Below, piece by piece: positions 26,541-36,590 of a stretch of DNA of 64,000 bases. Position 1 is the stretch's first letter. Each line of letters starts with the position of its first letter. Both the position numbers and the translations under genes were made by a program. The stretch comes from an uncultured Schlesneria sp. (GTDB lineage Bacteria; Planctomycetota; Planctomycetia; Planctomycetales; Planctomycetaceae), in NCBI GenBank assembly GCA_903899985.1, contig CAIULL010000245.1, forward strand, positions 62,001-126,000, written 5' to 3'. The notes below the pieces were generated by a model. It had not been told where the DNA came from. It did not search any database and was given only the letters and a program-made list of their open reading frames with translations.

Positions 26541-27494
26541 ATGACCGTTATTACGATTCGCGATCATCTCAGCGGTTCAACGGCTCGAATCCTTCCAAAC
26601 CTTGGGTTCAACTGCTTTGATTTTCGGGGTGTGGTTGAGGGGAAAACGGTCGACGTCCTGGATTCGGTCCCGAATTTTGAGTCAGGAAACGAGCAGCCCA
26701 GCAGCAGTGGAATTCCGATCCTTTTTCCGTTTCCCAACCGAATCCGCAACGGCAAATTTACCTGGAACGGAAATGATTTCGCTTTGCCTGGAACCGACAA
26801 ATGGGGTAATGCGATTCATGGATTGTGTATGGATCGGCCATGGCGAGTTGTGCGTCAATCAGATGATTTCGTCACCGGCCAATTTCAACTGAGCGTTGAT
26901 GCCCCGGATCGAAGATCACTTTGGCCTGCCGATTTTGTCATCGAAGTTGACTATGAACTCGTGCGATCGCGGCTGCGAGCCCGGTTTCGTATCTTGAACC
27001 CCGACAGTCGGCCACTTCCCTGGGGATTAGGTACGCATCCCTACTTTAAAGTTCCATTGACCACTGAAAGCCGTTATGACGACTGTCTCGTCGAGGTCCC
27101 CGCTCAAAGGCGATGGGAGCTCCAGGATTGTTTGCCAACGGGAAAGACCGTAGCGCTCGATGATTCTTACGATCTGCGCGATGGAGCTTACCTGAACGTC
27201 CTCAAGCTGGACGACGTTTACACCGGGCTGGAATGTGACGGCCCGCAATTCGACTGTCTGGTCATGGATGAATCAGCCGGCCTTCAGGTGACGCTGACCT
27301 GTCCACCGATCTTCCGCGAAATCGTCGCGTTCACCCCGCCGAATCGATCTGCCGTTTGTCTTGAACCGTATACATGCCCGACAGACGCGATAAACTTACA
27401 AACGAGTGGTCTCGACGTAGGCTGGCGCGTCTTGGGGCCGGGCCAGGAATTTCATACGTGGATCGATCTTTCCGTAGGATCGGTGATCGTATGA
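26541..27494 (+). CDS. Aldose 1-epimerase family protein
   Basis: The 317-aa protein has the galactose mutarotase-like beta-sandwich. Signatures are IPILFPFPNRIRNGKF near the N-terminus, WGLGTHPYFKVP with the catalytic His, and VCLEPYTCPTDA with the catalytic Glu. It should interconvert alpha and beta forms of a sugar or sugar phosphate in the cytosol; no signal peptide is present. The start is ATG 26541. It ends 13 bases before the HEAT/TPR gene, so the two are probably co-transcribed although no functional link is evident. Confidence 0.9.
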   Translation: MTVITIRDHLSGSTARILPNLGFNCFDFRGVVEGKTVDVLDSVPNFESGNEQPSSSGIPILFPFPNRIRNGKFTWNGNDFALPGTDKWGNAIHGLCMDRPWRVVRQSDDFVTGQFQLSVDAPDRRSLWPADFVIEVDYELVRSRLRARFRILNPDSRPLPWGLGTHPYFKVPLTTESRYDDCLVEVPAQRRWELQDCLPTGKTVALDDSYDLRDGAYLNVLKLDDVYTGLECDGPQFDCLVMDESAGLQVTLTCPPIFREIVAFTPPNRSAVCLEPYTCPTDAINLQTSGLDVGWRVLGPGQEFHTWIDLSVGSVIV

Positions 27495-27507
27495 GGGATT
27501 AAAAAAC

Positions 27508-30294
27508 ATGCAGAGAATCATTATCCGAACCTTGGTTACATTGGTTGCCTGGATTGTATTTCTAACGGCATCCCCGATTGGTTTGCAAAACGCGGCCAGA
27601 GCACAAGAGGATGCACCGAAGCTTGATACCTCGACCGACCCGGTTTCGTTGCGGAAACTGGTTGAACGAATTAATAAGCTGGAAGCGGAAATCGATCGAC
27701 TGAGAAACGGAGCACCCGGAGCCGTAACGCGCGTCGACGAGCAAGTCATGGCCATGCTTGACGTGGCTCACATGGGACTGTTTTTTTCAGGAAACGCCCA
27801 GACGCGTTACCTGATTCTGCATGTGATGCTGGCCAACACAACGAAACAGTCATTCACGATCCCTCGCGATCAAGTGATCGCCGAAATCGACGGAGAAGAG
27901 AGAAAGCTGAAGGAAATTCCGCAGCAACTACAGAACCACCAGTTTCAATTTGCGAAGCAGAATTACTCGATTTCGACAATGAAGCCGTTGAAAGAATGGA
28001 AGCTTCCCGCCGGTGGCCAGACTGGCATCTGGTTAGTTTACACTGATCTGCCAATTGGACCGAACGTCCCCAAATGCTTGCTGAAAATCAAACTTGGTGA
28101 CGTCACCAAAGAAATCAACGTCAACGACCTGCAACGCGCCCAGTTAAGCCTTGATGTCGAGCGGATCGGTCCGAAGCAGAGCCTTGCCCTGTTCACGATC
28201 AGCGGAGCAATTAATACGTTTAATGCGGGAGCATTCGCTGATGAACTCGATGCAGTCGTCGCAAAGAAAGTTGCTCGCGTTGTCGTGCGATGGGTCGACG
28301 GCGCAACTCCGCCTGATCCCCAGTTGATGAATTGGCTGCAATCTGCCGCATCAGGAAATCATGGCAACAACAATCCAAATCAGTTGTATCCAGTGATTCC
28401 AGCTGCAATTCAAGAATTTCATCTCACTGAATTTCCTGTCAGCGACGACGTTCAAGCGAGAAATCAGACTTTCAACATGCGGGTGAACGGCCAAGTCAGA
28501 ATGCACAAAACATCGTCCGAATCGGTAGGGGCAGCACTGAGGACCGCTTACCTTAATCTTCCTCGCGATGAATTGCTCAAAGAAATACGAACGGGACACC
28601 CCTTATCACGCGCCGCAGCGTTGGCCTATGGAGGCGGCCGACTCGATGTCGAAAACCTTCCGCAGATTTTTGATTGGGCAGAAGAGAAAGATCCCGAGTT
28701 ACAGAAGGCGGCACTGCAAGCACTCAGTCATTTCGGTGAGCCGCAAGCGGTCGAAAAGTTAGTTTTGTACGCGAAACGTAATATCGAACCGTTGTCGTCA
28801 GCCGCGATTGAAAGCCTTGCCGGATCTCGATTCGGAGCGGCGCATGATGCATTGCTCGCGTTGTTGAAAAATGAACCTGTGGAATCGAGAAAAAAAATTG
28901 TGCAAGTACTTGCCAAGTATCCTCGCCCGATCTGGTCGGACGCTCTGTACGAATTCGTGTCAAATGGCCCGGCGGGAATGGATGCTGAATCGCTGAAGGC
29001 TCTCGTCCAAGTAGGACATCCTCAATTAATTGATGTCCTGGAACGAGCCCTGAAATCGCCAGATAAAATCATTCGAGATCAGGCGTTCCAGACATTATCC
29101 CAGCGAAATGATCAGCGAAGCGAAGCTCTGTCGATCGAATATGCACTGAAAATGCTGGAATCCGGCCCGCCCGATGTAAATGTCGTCCAATTACTCTCAC
29201 GGACGAAGGATGCTCGCGCCATCCCATTGCTGCTGAAACAATTGGAATCCGGAAATGACCGCGTCACCTCGATCAACCTGCTCATTCAAATAGGAGACAT
29301 GGAGGTCGCCGACAAGCTGGTTCAAAAATACGTCTCTTTGAATAACAACGAAAAAGCCCAAATCTTGCAGGGACTGAAGATTTTCCGGCACACAAAATTC
29401 CGTGAGATCTGTGGTGACGCGCTTCTGTCGAACGATAATCAACTTGTTACGACCGCTGCGACTGCGTTAACTGCGGATGGAAGCCCTGAAAGTGAACGAC
29501 TGCTGGTCGTCGCGATTGAGAAACAAAGGACGAATCACCTGCTTGGCAATATCATGCAGTCCTTGGCGAACTTCGGAACACCAACGGCTCGTGCCGCATT
29601 AATCAAGGCACGCGACTCCGGTGACCCGAGCAAAAAAAATTATGCTAACACAGCCCTGTTGGCATTGCGTCAACGTTCACCTGGATTTCAGTACGCATTC
29701 CAGGGAGACGCGCTCAGTAAAAATCAACAGGAAAAGGAGGCAATGGAGGCCTACAACATGGCGATTCAACTCGATGCAGAACTCCCCGAAGCCTATCTTG
29801 GGCGCGGTCAGTTATTCCTGAAACAAGAGAAATTCGGTGACGCGTGCAAAGATTTTGACAAAGTCATCGAACTCAAGCATGAGCCGCAGTTTCCGAGTGA
29901 ATTTGCCACGAGCTTTGCAATCGCTCGAATTGCAGACGGGAGACTCGCGGAAGGATTGAAGTTCCTTGAAGAGCATCGGCCGACGGACGATCCTCGTGAT
30001 CCAAACAGAAAAGCGATGAACGCACTATTTCTTTATAATTCTGCATGTGCTTATTCGCGAGCCGTAGAACAAGTTGACAAGCAGACCGACCTGCCTGACC
30101 GAGCCAACGTACGCGAAGCCTATCGCAAACGAGCACTCACCGACTTGCGCGATTCATTTAAACAGGGCTTCGACGATTATGCCTGGATGGCAAAAGACCC
30201 CGATTTCAAAGTCATCCGCGATGACCCCGACTTCAAAAAGATCCTTGCAGAAAAGCCTTCAGAAAATCCAGACGAAAAGCCCGCAAAGCCATAG
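27508..30294 (+). CDS. Exported HEAT-repeat and TPR protein
   Basis: The 928-aa precursor has a signal peptide (about residues 1-32). A short coiled coil follows (LRKLVERINKLEAEIDRLRN), then a beta-rich domain of about 280 residues with FTISGAINTFNAGAF. HEAT repeats occupy about residues 350-730, with units such as AALQALSHFGEPQAVEKLV. Two or three TPRs follow (EAMEAYNMAIQLDAELPEAY and FGDACKDFDKVIELK). It ends DDYAWMAKDPDFKVIRDDPD, a tail common in planctomycete TPR proteins, and a Lys/Pro/Asp-rich end. It is probably a scaffold in the periplasm or on the surface. No enzyme motif is visible. Confidence 0.85.
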   Translation: MQRIIIRTLVTLVAWIVFLTASPIGLQNAARAQEDAPKLDTSTDPVSLRKLVERINKLEAEIDRLRNGAPGAVTRVDEQVMAMLDVAHMGLFFSGNAQTRYLILHVMLANTTKQSFTIPRDQVIAEIDGEERKLKEIPQQLQNHQFQFAKQNYSISTMKPLKEWKLPAGGQTGIWLVYTDLPIGPNVPKCLLKIKLGDVTKEINVNDLQRAQLSLDVERIGPKQSLALFTISGAINTFNAGAFADELDAVVAKKVARVVVRWVDGATPPDPQLMNWLQSAASGNHGNNNPNQLYPVIPAAIQEFHLTEFPVSDDVQARNQTFNMRVNGQVRMHKTSSESVGAALRTAYLNLPRDELLKEIRTGHPLSRAAALAYGGGRLDVENLPQIFDWAEEKDPELQKAALQALSHFGEPQAVEKLVLYAKRNIEPLSSAAIESLAGSRFGAAHDALLALLKNEPVESRKKIVQVLAKYPRPIWSDALYEFVSNGPAGMDAESLKALVQVGHPQLIDVLERALKSPDKIIRDQAFQTLSQRNDQRSEALSIEYALKMLESGPPDVNVVQLLSRTKDARAIPLLLKQLESGNDRVTSINLLIQIGDMEVADKLVQKYVSLNNNEKAQILQGLKIFRHTKFREICGDALLSNDNQLVTTAATALTADGSPESERLLVVAIEKQRTNHLLGNIMQSLANFGTPTARAALIKARDSGDPSKKNYANTALLALRQRSPGFQYAFQGDALSKNQQEKEAMEAYNMAIQLDAELPEAYLGRGQLFLKQEKFGDACKDFDKVIELKHEPQFPSEFATSFAIARIADGRLAEGLKFLEEHRPTDDPRDPNRKAMNALFLYNSACAYSRAVEQVDKQTDLPDRANVREAYRKRALTDLRDSFKQGFDDYAWMAKDPDFKVIRDDPDFKKILAEKPSENPDEKPAKP

Positions 30295-30516
30295 TCCGAC
30301 GGCCGAGACCGCTTCGAAATCGTCGCAGCTGACTTGGCTGCGAAGTGCCTGCGAAGCTGTTTATTGGTCCGTTTTGAACAGTCTTCGGCACCACGGTAGA
30401 AATACGTGTTACGGCTCTTTAAATGGTGCTGTGAAGCCCAAAAGGCGGTTAGTTGAGTTCCTGCCGAGCCAAACTACAGGCACTCGCAGAGAGCACCTGC
30501 ACTCGGCCTTGAATCG

Positions 30517-31890
30517 CTAAAAGATGGTGCCCGTGTAAAGCGGCTCAATAATGTCGCCGTTTAACAGATGATTAGCTCGGCCAAGCGGATCGTTGATGGA
30601 TGCGTCGTGGCTCACTCCGAGGGCATCAAACAAGGTCGTACAAACATCGGCGGGCGACCACGATCGTGAGACAGGGTAAGCGGCGATGTCGTCCGTTTTT
30701 CCAATGACCTGGCCACCGCGAATCCCTGCGCCTGCAAATAATCCTGAATAGGTATGCGCCCAGTGATCGCGGCCGGGAATCGATTGCCCCGGCAATGTGG
30801 AAATCCTTGGCGTTCGCCCAAACTCGCCCATGACAATCACCATTGTCTGTTCGAGAAGCCCGGTGTCCGCAAGGTCATCCATCAAGGCGGCAAGCCCCAG
30901 ATCCAATTGAGGCAAGAGCGTGTTCTTTAATCGCCCCCAGTTATCCACGTGAGTATCCCAGGTTTGAACGATCCCCATCGCGGCCTGAACAATCGGGACT
31001 CCCGCTTCAATCAGCCGACGTGACAACAAAAGAGATTGACCAAACTTGTTGCGACCGTAACGGTCACGGACCGCTGCTTCTTCCCGTTGAATCTCGAACG
31101 CCTTCGCAACACGGTCTGACGTGAGCAAAGATAAAGCAAGTTCTTGCTGCTGGCCAAACGATTCCATACGGCCGCTGTCCGTGCAAGACGTCGAATTTCG
31201 GTTCAGTTCGTCGAGCAAATGCTGACGCGACAACAGTCGTGGCGACGTCACCCCTGGTTGAAGACTCAGGGAGTCAATACGAAAATTCGGGTCATTCGGA
31301 TCTTGATTGATCTGCCACGGATCATGCTTTGGCCCGAGAAATCCAGCGTACTGACCTGGCCAGGTGAGTGGACCTTCGATGAAGTAATTCGGCAATGACA
31401 CGCCGGTCGGGATCCCATCGTTTCTGGGCCGGATCCAATCAAGCGCTGACGCGACATTCGGAAAATCAAAGCGAGATTCAACGCGATCCAGATCGCTTCC
31501 GCCACGTGGAATCGGCGTGGGCCGTCCAGTGAGCGCAACATGAGTTGCCAAGAGATGATTGTGCTCTAAATGAGCCAGCGAGCGAATGATTGACCAGCGA
31601 CTCATCTGTTGAGCGAGTTTCGGCAGGTGTTCACAAATCGAGATCCCCGGTACAGCCGTCTCAATCGCCGCGAATTCACCTCGGACCTCTGCTGGTGAGT
31701 TCGGCTTCGGGTCGAGCGTGTCTAACTGGCTTGGCCCTCCACTGAGCAAGACCAGCAAAACCGATTTCGCGCGACCTGTTCCATGCGAAGCAGCGGCAGT
31801 TCCAGGTGAAAATGGCAGCGCGGATCCAACGACCCCGACGGCTCCAACTTGCAGAAAGCGACGGCGATCAAAGTGGTTTCGAGAAATCAT
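30517..31890 (-). CDS. DUF1501 domain protein (exported, sulfatase-like fold)
   Basis: The 457-aa protein starts at ATG 31888-31890 with GAGAGGA upstream. It has a Tat-like leader FDRRRFLQVGAVGVVGSALP. Family blocks are LLVLLSGGPSQLDTLDPKP, PGISICEHLPKLAQQM, VMGEFGRTPRIS and GRDHWAHTYSGLFAGAGIRG. DUF1501 proteins are related to alkaline phosphatase/sulfatase folds, are abundant in planctomycetes, and usually pair with a DUF1549/DUF1553 cytochrome-type protein. No such partner is next to it, so it is an orphan here. Function is unproven. Confidence 0.93.
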   Translation of the reverse strand: MISRNHFDRRRFLQVGAVGVVGSALPFSPGTAAASHGTGRAKSVLLVLLSGGPSQLDTLDPKPNSPAEVRGEFAAIETAVPGISICEHLPKLAQQMSRWSIIRSLAHLEHNHLLATHVALTGRPTPIPRGGSDLDRVESRFDFPNVASALDWIRPRNDGIPTGVSLPNYFIEGPLTWPGQYAGFLGPKHDPWQINQDPNDPNFRIDSLSLQPGVTSPRLLSRQHLLDELNRNSTSCTDSGRMESFGQQQELALSLLTSDRVAKAFEIQREEAAVRDRYGRNKFGQSLLLSRRLIEAGVPIVQAAMGIVQTWDTHVDNWGRLKNTLLPQLDLGLAALMDDLADTGLLEQTMVIVMGEFGRTPRISTLPGQSIPGRDHWAHTYSGLFAGAGIRGGQVIGKTDDIAAYPVSRSWSPADVCTTLFDALGVSHDASINDPLGRANHLLNGDIIEPLYTGTIF

Positions 31891-32479
31891 GACGATCCTC
31901 TCGGTAAATGAGTTTGAGTCATCAAGGCCAGATAGCACATGATTGAATGATACGAAGTCCCCGAGTATTCAATGCCTGGTAATTTCCCGATAAATGCTTA
32001 TCCCCGATGACGAACTATTTCCTGGACTCAAAACAATTGAAATCCCTGGTTGGGTTCGAATATCGATTGCGGCTCTTGTCATATTCAGAAAGTATTTTTA
32101 CATTTCCATCGTGACATGCACAAGAGGGGACATCCATGCCCTCAAGCCGATCTCGTTCTTCGCAGATGAATTCATCAACCCCCTCAATCCTAGAACGGCT
32201 CGATCGTCCGCGTAGATCGATTGATACAGCCCCTGCCGCAATTCAGTAAATGCGCAATGTTGTCGTGGTTATGGCTTGCATACCTATCAAACCTTTCCTG
32301 GCTGATCATTGTCATTATCAAAACAAGACGCTTATTAACTGCGGTCGCAAGAAAAGCGGGCGGCCAAAAAACAATGCCGTATCAAGCCGAAAAACTCGCT
32401 TGATACGGCATTCCCTGAGTTGCGTCGAATCAATGAACTCGACACCAAATTCCGCAAGATATTCCGGTGATTCTTGTTA
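31891..32479. other. Intergenic region without a supported gene
   Basis: Short open frames here have no recognisable features or start signals. It contains the strong hairpin at 32373-32412 that ends the PEP-CTERM gene on the minus strand, and the upstream region of the DUF1501 gene. Confidence 0.5.
32373..32412 (-). terminator. Rho-independent terminator of the choice-of-anchor PEP-CTERM gene
   Basis: AATGCCGTATCAAGC (32373-32387) pairs perfectly with 32398-32412, a 15-bp stem with a 10-base loop. On the minus strand it is followed by GTTTTTTGG, the expected T tract, about 70 bases after the stop of the gene at 32480. Confidence 0.85.
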
Positions 32480-33133
32480 CTAACGAGCCTTCCGACGCGC
32501 CGCAAAAAACGCACCGACTCCAAGCGTCGCCAAAACCTGACCAAGCGTTCCAGGTTCCGGAACTGCTGATGACGTCGTCACGGACATCTGATAGGGAGTC
32601 GATGAATCAGCATTTGCATACACAGTGAGAACACCGCCTGGACTATAGGCCCAGTATTCGTTGCTCACACCCACCCCGGCACTCGATGATGCATAGTTCC
32701 ACTCCACAACCGAAGTCGCGCCTGACACGCTGTTCAACTCAATCCAATACCGAGTGTTCGCTGCCAGTACATACGAATTCACAGAAATATCATACACCGA
32801 CGCCGACAACGATAAATCGCTGTCATTAAAATTACCTAGCGTCTTAATAAAGGCTCCAGGAGATTTTGATGAGTCACTGAGAAGTGTGACCGTGAAATGG
32901 GACGCAGTGCCCAGGCTTCTCTGAAGTAACATTTTAACGTCAGTAAGTACTGCAACGCTGCTGCCTGTTGAAAAAGAGTTATAAGACGGACCATCGACTG
33001 CGATCGGGTCCGTACCGCCAATCGAGGTCACCGGAGGAAGGTTATTGTAGATCACACCTGCATCTGCAGCATTTTCAAAAGAGAAAATGCCAATTGATAA
33101 AGCCAGAAACACAAGCTTCCTAAAAAACAACAT
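32480..33133 (-). CDS. PEP-CTERM protein with choice-of-anchor R-like domain (copy 1)
   Basis: The 217-aa precursor has a signal peptide and an all-beta domain with GVIYNNLPP, YNSFSTGSSVAVLTDVKMLL, TVTLLSDSSKSPG and RYWIELNSVSGATSV. This resembles the choice-of-anchor R family. It ends in a PEP-CTERM sorting signal: PEPGTLGQ, a hydrophobic stretch (VLATLGVGAFFAA), then RRKAR. Such signals are recognised by an exosortase that cuts and reanchors the protein at the surface; no exosortase gene is in this window. It is a close paralogue of the next gene on the same strand, and even the leader sequence is shared, so they arose by tandem duplication. Confidence 0.9.
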   Translation of the reverse strand: MLFFRKLVFLALSIGIFSFENAADAGVIYNNLPPVTSIGGTDPIAVDGPSYNSFSTGSSVAVLTDVKMLLQRSLGTASHFTVTLLSDSSKSPGAFIKTLGNFNDSDLSLSASVYDISVNSYVLAANTRYWIELNSVSGATSVVEWNYASSSAGVGVSNEYWAYSPGGVLTVYANADSSTPYQMSVTTSSAVPEPGTLGQVLATLGVGAFFAARRKAR

Positions 33134-33245
33134 TCGTCAAACCCTCATTCTTAGGACAAATTCTGCACAAAACGCTTGATTTTGATGGCAGAATCGGGCT
33201 CGGCCAGACTGAAAGTCACGTTGACTAACAGCTCATCAATTGACT
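33134..33245 (-). repeat. Duplicated leader region, copy 1
   Basis: About 110 bases directly upstream of the gene at 32480-33133 align with the region upstream of its paralogue at 34666-34775. Shared pieces include CCTCATTCTTA near the start codon (GAGG on the coding strand is the likely ribosome-binding site), GGCAGAATCGGG and CATTGACTAACAG or its one-base variant. It probably holds the promoter and 5' leader. Confidence 0.6.
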
Positions 33246-33927
33246 CAAACAGGGCGCAGCGAAGTGTAACCGTCAACGGTAACGAGACTAACTCGGCTAT
33301 CGATCACACCGAAGCAAGAATGCTCAGCAAATGTGATGAGCATTCGTATTTGTTGATATTTGGCACAAGCCTGTCATGTAGATTGTAAACAATCGATCTT
33401 GACTGTAACCAGACAACCAACGCGGAAGTCTTGCCTTATACACCAAAACAATACCGCCAAATCAATTGCCTTATTTTCCAACACCCATGACAACCCTCCT
33501 GAAAACAAGTGGGCCGACGAGGTCGCTTCAATAAGCTAACAAATGATTAATGAGATTGATGACCGTACCTTCAACAAAGTTCAGGGAACGCAATGAGCTT
33601 CGGCGTAATTGGCCGAAACCCCCGCGGCTTATCACAGTTGCCCGATCAAAGATGCTCCAATCAAAATAAAGTTGGCAAATATCAAATCCGCGTCTTCGCT
33701 ATCGGCTGCAAAAAAGGAAAAAACATTAGTGTCTGCCCAACTGTACTCGGCAGGATTTTTGTTTGACATTAAATCATAAATCAAATTTTTTGAACAAGGC
33801 AATGCCCCAAAGAAGTGGAACACGGATGCATCAAGCCAACATCGGCTCGAAACATCCGTATACACACGGCATCTTTGGTATACATCTCAGCAAGCGTCCC
33901 CCAGGAACTTGCTAAGAATTATCGTGG
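33246..33927. other. Intergenic region without a supported gene
   Basis: I see no coding stretch with a good start and no known RNA pattern here. It lies between the two choice-of-anchor R-like genes and is AT-richer than its surroundings. Confidence 0.5.
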
Positions 33928-34665
33928 TCAGGTTCCAATAATGCGACGACGGGCAATCACGACAGTTCCGATCGCGAGCGCAGTGAGAGCTTGGCAAAGT
34001 GTCCCGGGCTCTGGGAGTGACGAAGGAGGATTGGGCGGATTGGGATCGGGCGGGTTAGGAGTAGGGTCAACTATGACAGGTGGCAGGTTCGATGTTTGCG
34101 TTGTTGTCACTCGCATGAGGTAAGGAGCAGTGTCATGCGTATTCGGACTCACTGTGAGATCGCCTCCTGGACTGTAGGCATTGTATTCTCCTCCGATTCC
34201 CGCTCCAGTCACATTCGATGCGTAGCTCCACGCCGCGACTGACGAAGCACCGCTCAGCTCAATCCAATAACGGGTATCCGGAGCGAGATCATAGTTCGCA
34301 ACAGAAATGTCGTACACAGAAGGCGCAACAAAGTTTAAAGTACTGTCGCTGAAGGTTCCAAGCGTCGTGAGAAGTGAGCCTGGTGTGCCAGGTGTGCTAG
34401 ATGAGTCGCTCAACAGACTCACCGTGAAGCTCGACCGGCTGCCGAGAGTTCCAGAAAGAAACAATTTGACATCGAGCAACTGTGAAGCGGTATCTCCTGT
34501 GGAAAAGGAGTTATACGCAGGTCCATCCACGTAAATCGCATCAGTTCCACCGGAAGTGGACAGGGGAGGCAGGTTATCGTAAATAACCCCTGCCCTGAGG
34601 GCACTCCCCAACGATAATATGCCACTTGCGACGGCCGCAAGTACAAGCTTCCGAAAACAAACCAT
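33928..34665 (-). CDS. PEP-CTERM protein with choice-of-anchor R-like domain (copy 2)
   Basis: The 245-aa paralogue of the gene at 32480-33133 has the same order of features: signal peptide, GVIYDNLPPLSTSGGTDAI, YNSFSTGDTASQLLDVKLFL, TVSLLSDSSSTPGTPGSL, and RYWIELSGASSVAAWSY. It differs by a Pro/Asn-rich linker (PTPNPPDPNPPNPPSSL) before the sorting signal LPEPGTLCQ, which is followed by a hydrophobic stretch and RRR. The linker probably spaces the domain from the cell surface. The expected fate is exosortase-dependent processing and surface display. Confidence 0.9.
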   Translation of the reverse strand: MVCFRKLVLAAVASGILSLGSALRAGVIYDNLPPLSTSGGTDAIYVDGPAYNSFSTGDTASQLLDVKLFLSGTLGSRSSFTVSLLSDSSSTPGTPGSLLTTLGTFSDSTLNFVAPSVYDISVANYDLAPDTRYWIELSGASSVAAWSYASNVTGAGIGGEYNAYSPGGDLTVSPNTHDTAPYLMRVTTTQTSNLPPVIVDPTPNPPDPNPPNPPSSLPEPGTLCQALTALAIGTVVIARRRIIGT

Positions 34666-34775
34666 TCATCAGATCCTCATTCTTAAGACAGACCCTGCAG
34701 AATACACCTTTTCAGGCGGCAGAATCGGGGGGCTAAATCTGCAAGTCACATTGACTAACAGAATATCAGTGATTG
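34666..34775 (-). repeat. Duplicated leader region, copy 2
   Basis: Counterpart of 33134-33245. Both copies keep the bases just before the start codon and a block about 100 bases upstream, with drift between, which suggests two functional pieces (ribosome-binding region and promoter). Confidence 0.6.
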
Positions 34776-34867
34776 AAGGCGACCCAGACACTCATTTAAC
34801 GAAACATGGAAAGTCACAATTGATAATTAACACATACGCAGTTCCTGCTCGCGATAAAGTGTGTACG

Positions 34868-35788
34868 TTACGCCTGTGTACTCAGGACTCGCATTCGCGG
34901 AATAATGTTTACAATAAGAGCAATGATGCCTATCACCAGGAAGGCCACTGATGCTTTCCAAGGATCGAAGGCGTCTGCGTCTGCAAATGACAACTGAGGA
35001 TCTTCAGCGGCAAAGTCGTCCGATTTCTCGTCCCAGGAGCCTTCATCGGACTCTTCATCGAAATTCTCGCCATCAGAATACTCTTGATCTGTCGCTGCAC
35101 GTTCAGGCATTCGAATGGACGCCGTTTTGCCCGGCGTCACATCTTTCGCGATAAACGTCGTAGTGAATGCTGCAGCCCTTGAGTGCAAAGACTGATGATC
35201 CTGATCGCTTGCTGTTTGTGACCGAAGATGGAGAAACACGGAATCATTCTCCTGATCGCAGACCTGGAATTGATTGATGTGATCGCCGCGATGATCTTTA
35301 AACCCGATTGAAAGCAACTCGTCTTGATCTGAGAGTGCAGAGGCATCGCCCCCGTCACAGCAACGCAAGACTTGACCGGCATCGTCGCTGGAAGCAAACC
35401 TGAGACTCGCAGAGGCGTGAGCGTTGATCAGAGCCGCAGTGAACTCCCCGAGCGTGAGGTCCAGAGTCTTTGACTCATGCAAGGTTGACAAATCCAAGGA
35501 CTTAGCGTGGTATCCGGCAGACATGTTCACTGAATTGCCGGTAAGCTTAAGCAACCACAAGACTGATGGGGTTTTATTCTTTGTGGAATCATCAGCAGGC
35601 GAATCGCCTGAATCGACGGCGGCTTTGGCAGAGGATGCCTTGGAACTTGAGTGTTTCGCGGCTTCAATCAAGCCCGCGTGAGCGGCTTGCGCATTATGGA
35701 TCGAGCAAGCGACGGCCGCGATTGTCGTAATTCGGATTGAACTTGAAACGACACTGCGCAGATTGCTGACGTACGTACTAAATCTCAT
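34868..35788 (-). CDS. Exported protein with C-terminal membrane segment, unknown function
   Basis: The 306-aa protein starts at ATG 35786-35788. The signal peptide ends near NAQAAHAG. A Ser/Ala/Lys-rich stretch follows, then a beta-rich region with LWLLKLTGNSVNMSAGYHAK and DLTLGEFTAALINAHASASL. A strongly acidic stretch (YSDGENFDEESDEGSWDE) precedes the last segment, VAFLVIGIIALIVNIIPRM, which is a membrane helix with a basic end. I do not recognise the family. The layout (signal, domain, acidic linker, membrane tail) fits an anchored surface or periplasmic protein. It lacks the Pro-Glu-Pro motif of its PEP-CTERM neighbours. Confidence 0.7.
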   Translation of the reverse strand: MRFSTYVSNLRSVVSSSIRITTIAAVACSIHNAQAAHAGLIEAAKHSSSKASSAKAAVDSGDSPADDSTKNKTPSVLWLLKLTGNSVNMSAGYHAKSLDLSTLHESKTLDLTLGEFTAALINAHASASLRFASSDDAGQVLRCCDGGDASALSDQDELLSIGFKDHRGDHINQFQVCDQENDSVFLHLRSQTASDQDHQSLHSRAAAFTTTFIAKDVTPGKTASIRMPERAATDQEYSDGENFDEESDEGSWDEKSDDFAAEDPQLSFADADAFDPWKASVAFLVIGIIALIVNIIPRMRVLSTQA

Positions 35789-36042
35789 TGGCGTAGGCCT
35801 TATTTGATATTGAGCAAACGTGTATAAAGCGCAGATACGTCTCAAATTAGTTCTCGAAGTCAGTCAGAGCAGATTCATCAGACAAATTGCCGCGCTGCAG
35901 ATCTTTATTTATGGCTGTACTAAGCTCGTCTCGATTTATTTTTCCGGTTCGAGCTGATTGAGGCGTCGCGATGCACGAAATTGACAGAGTGCGTCGCAAT
36001 CTATGGCGAAGTCAGCACGACGGAATGAAGATATCGTCTTGA

Positions 36043-36195
36043 TCACCAGAAGCGATCTGCATTTGGTAGCTGCAATCGTGCCGCGAAGACGCGCACAGCG
36101 TCTGCAACGGTTAAGAAAAGGCACGTTACGATAATGATCGGGAAGTTCCCAAGCGTAATGGAAATGTTACTGAACTGTTTCGTAGAGGCGATCAT
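36043..36195 (-). CDS. Possible 50-aa single-span membrane protein
   Basis: An open stretch from ATG 36193-36195 encodes 50 residues with one hydrophobic helix (LGNFPIIIVTCLFLTVADAV) and a basic C-terminal part. AAGGAC lies about 9 bases upstream. The frame stays open to 36348 without a better start. No homologue is recognised, and short hydrophobic frames occur by chance, so this is tentative. Confidence 0.3.
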   Translation of the reverse strand: MIASTKQFSNISITLGNFPIIIVTCLFLTVADAVRVFAARLQLPNADRFW

Positions 36196-36590
36196 GGGGA
36201 TAGTCCTTAAATCTAGAAAACCTTTGAGAGATGAAACACGCTGTTTCATTCCGTCCGAGAGAACTCGGTGAGGAAAATTGGGACGCGGAGCCTGAGGGGC
36301 GTGAGCGCGAATGAGATCAATATTGCAAAAAGCTTCTCGTTTGCTCACGGCCTGCCTCTCCCTCGACGACTTTAAACGACAGTGGATGTCGACCCGGCAA
36401 TGACCTCGCGATTCAGCACAATCTTCGGAGCGAGGTAAATCTATCCTGCTCTGCTTTCAATCGATGGCATTGTTGACATTTTTCCAATCCGACTACGCCG
36501 TCAACATGGGGCTGAAACCGAGCGGACAAAACTGCATGGAGTGGGCGTCATTCTTCCTTCTGACGAACGCCTCTCTCGCAAATGATCAGT
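36196..36590. other. Intergenic region without a supported gene
   Basis: No gene or recognisable regulatory pattern is seen between the possible small membrane protein and the exported-family gene at 36591. Confidence 0.5.
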
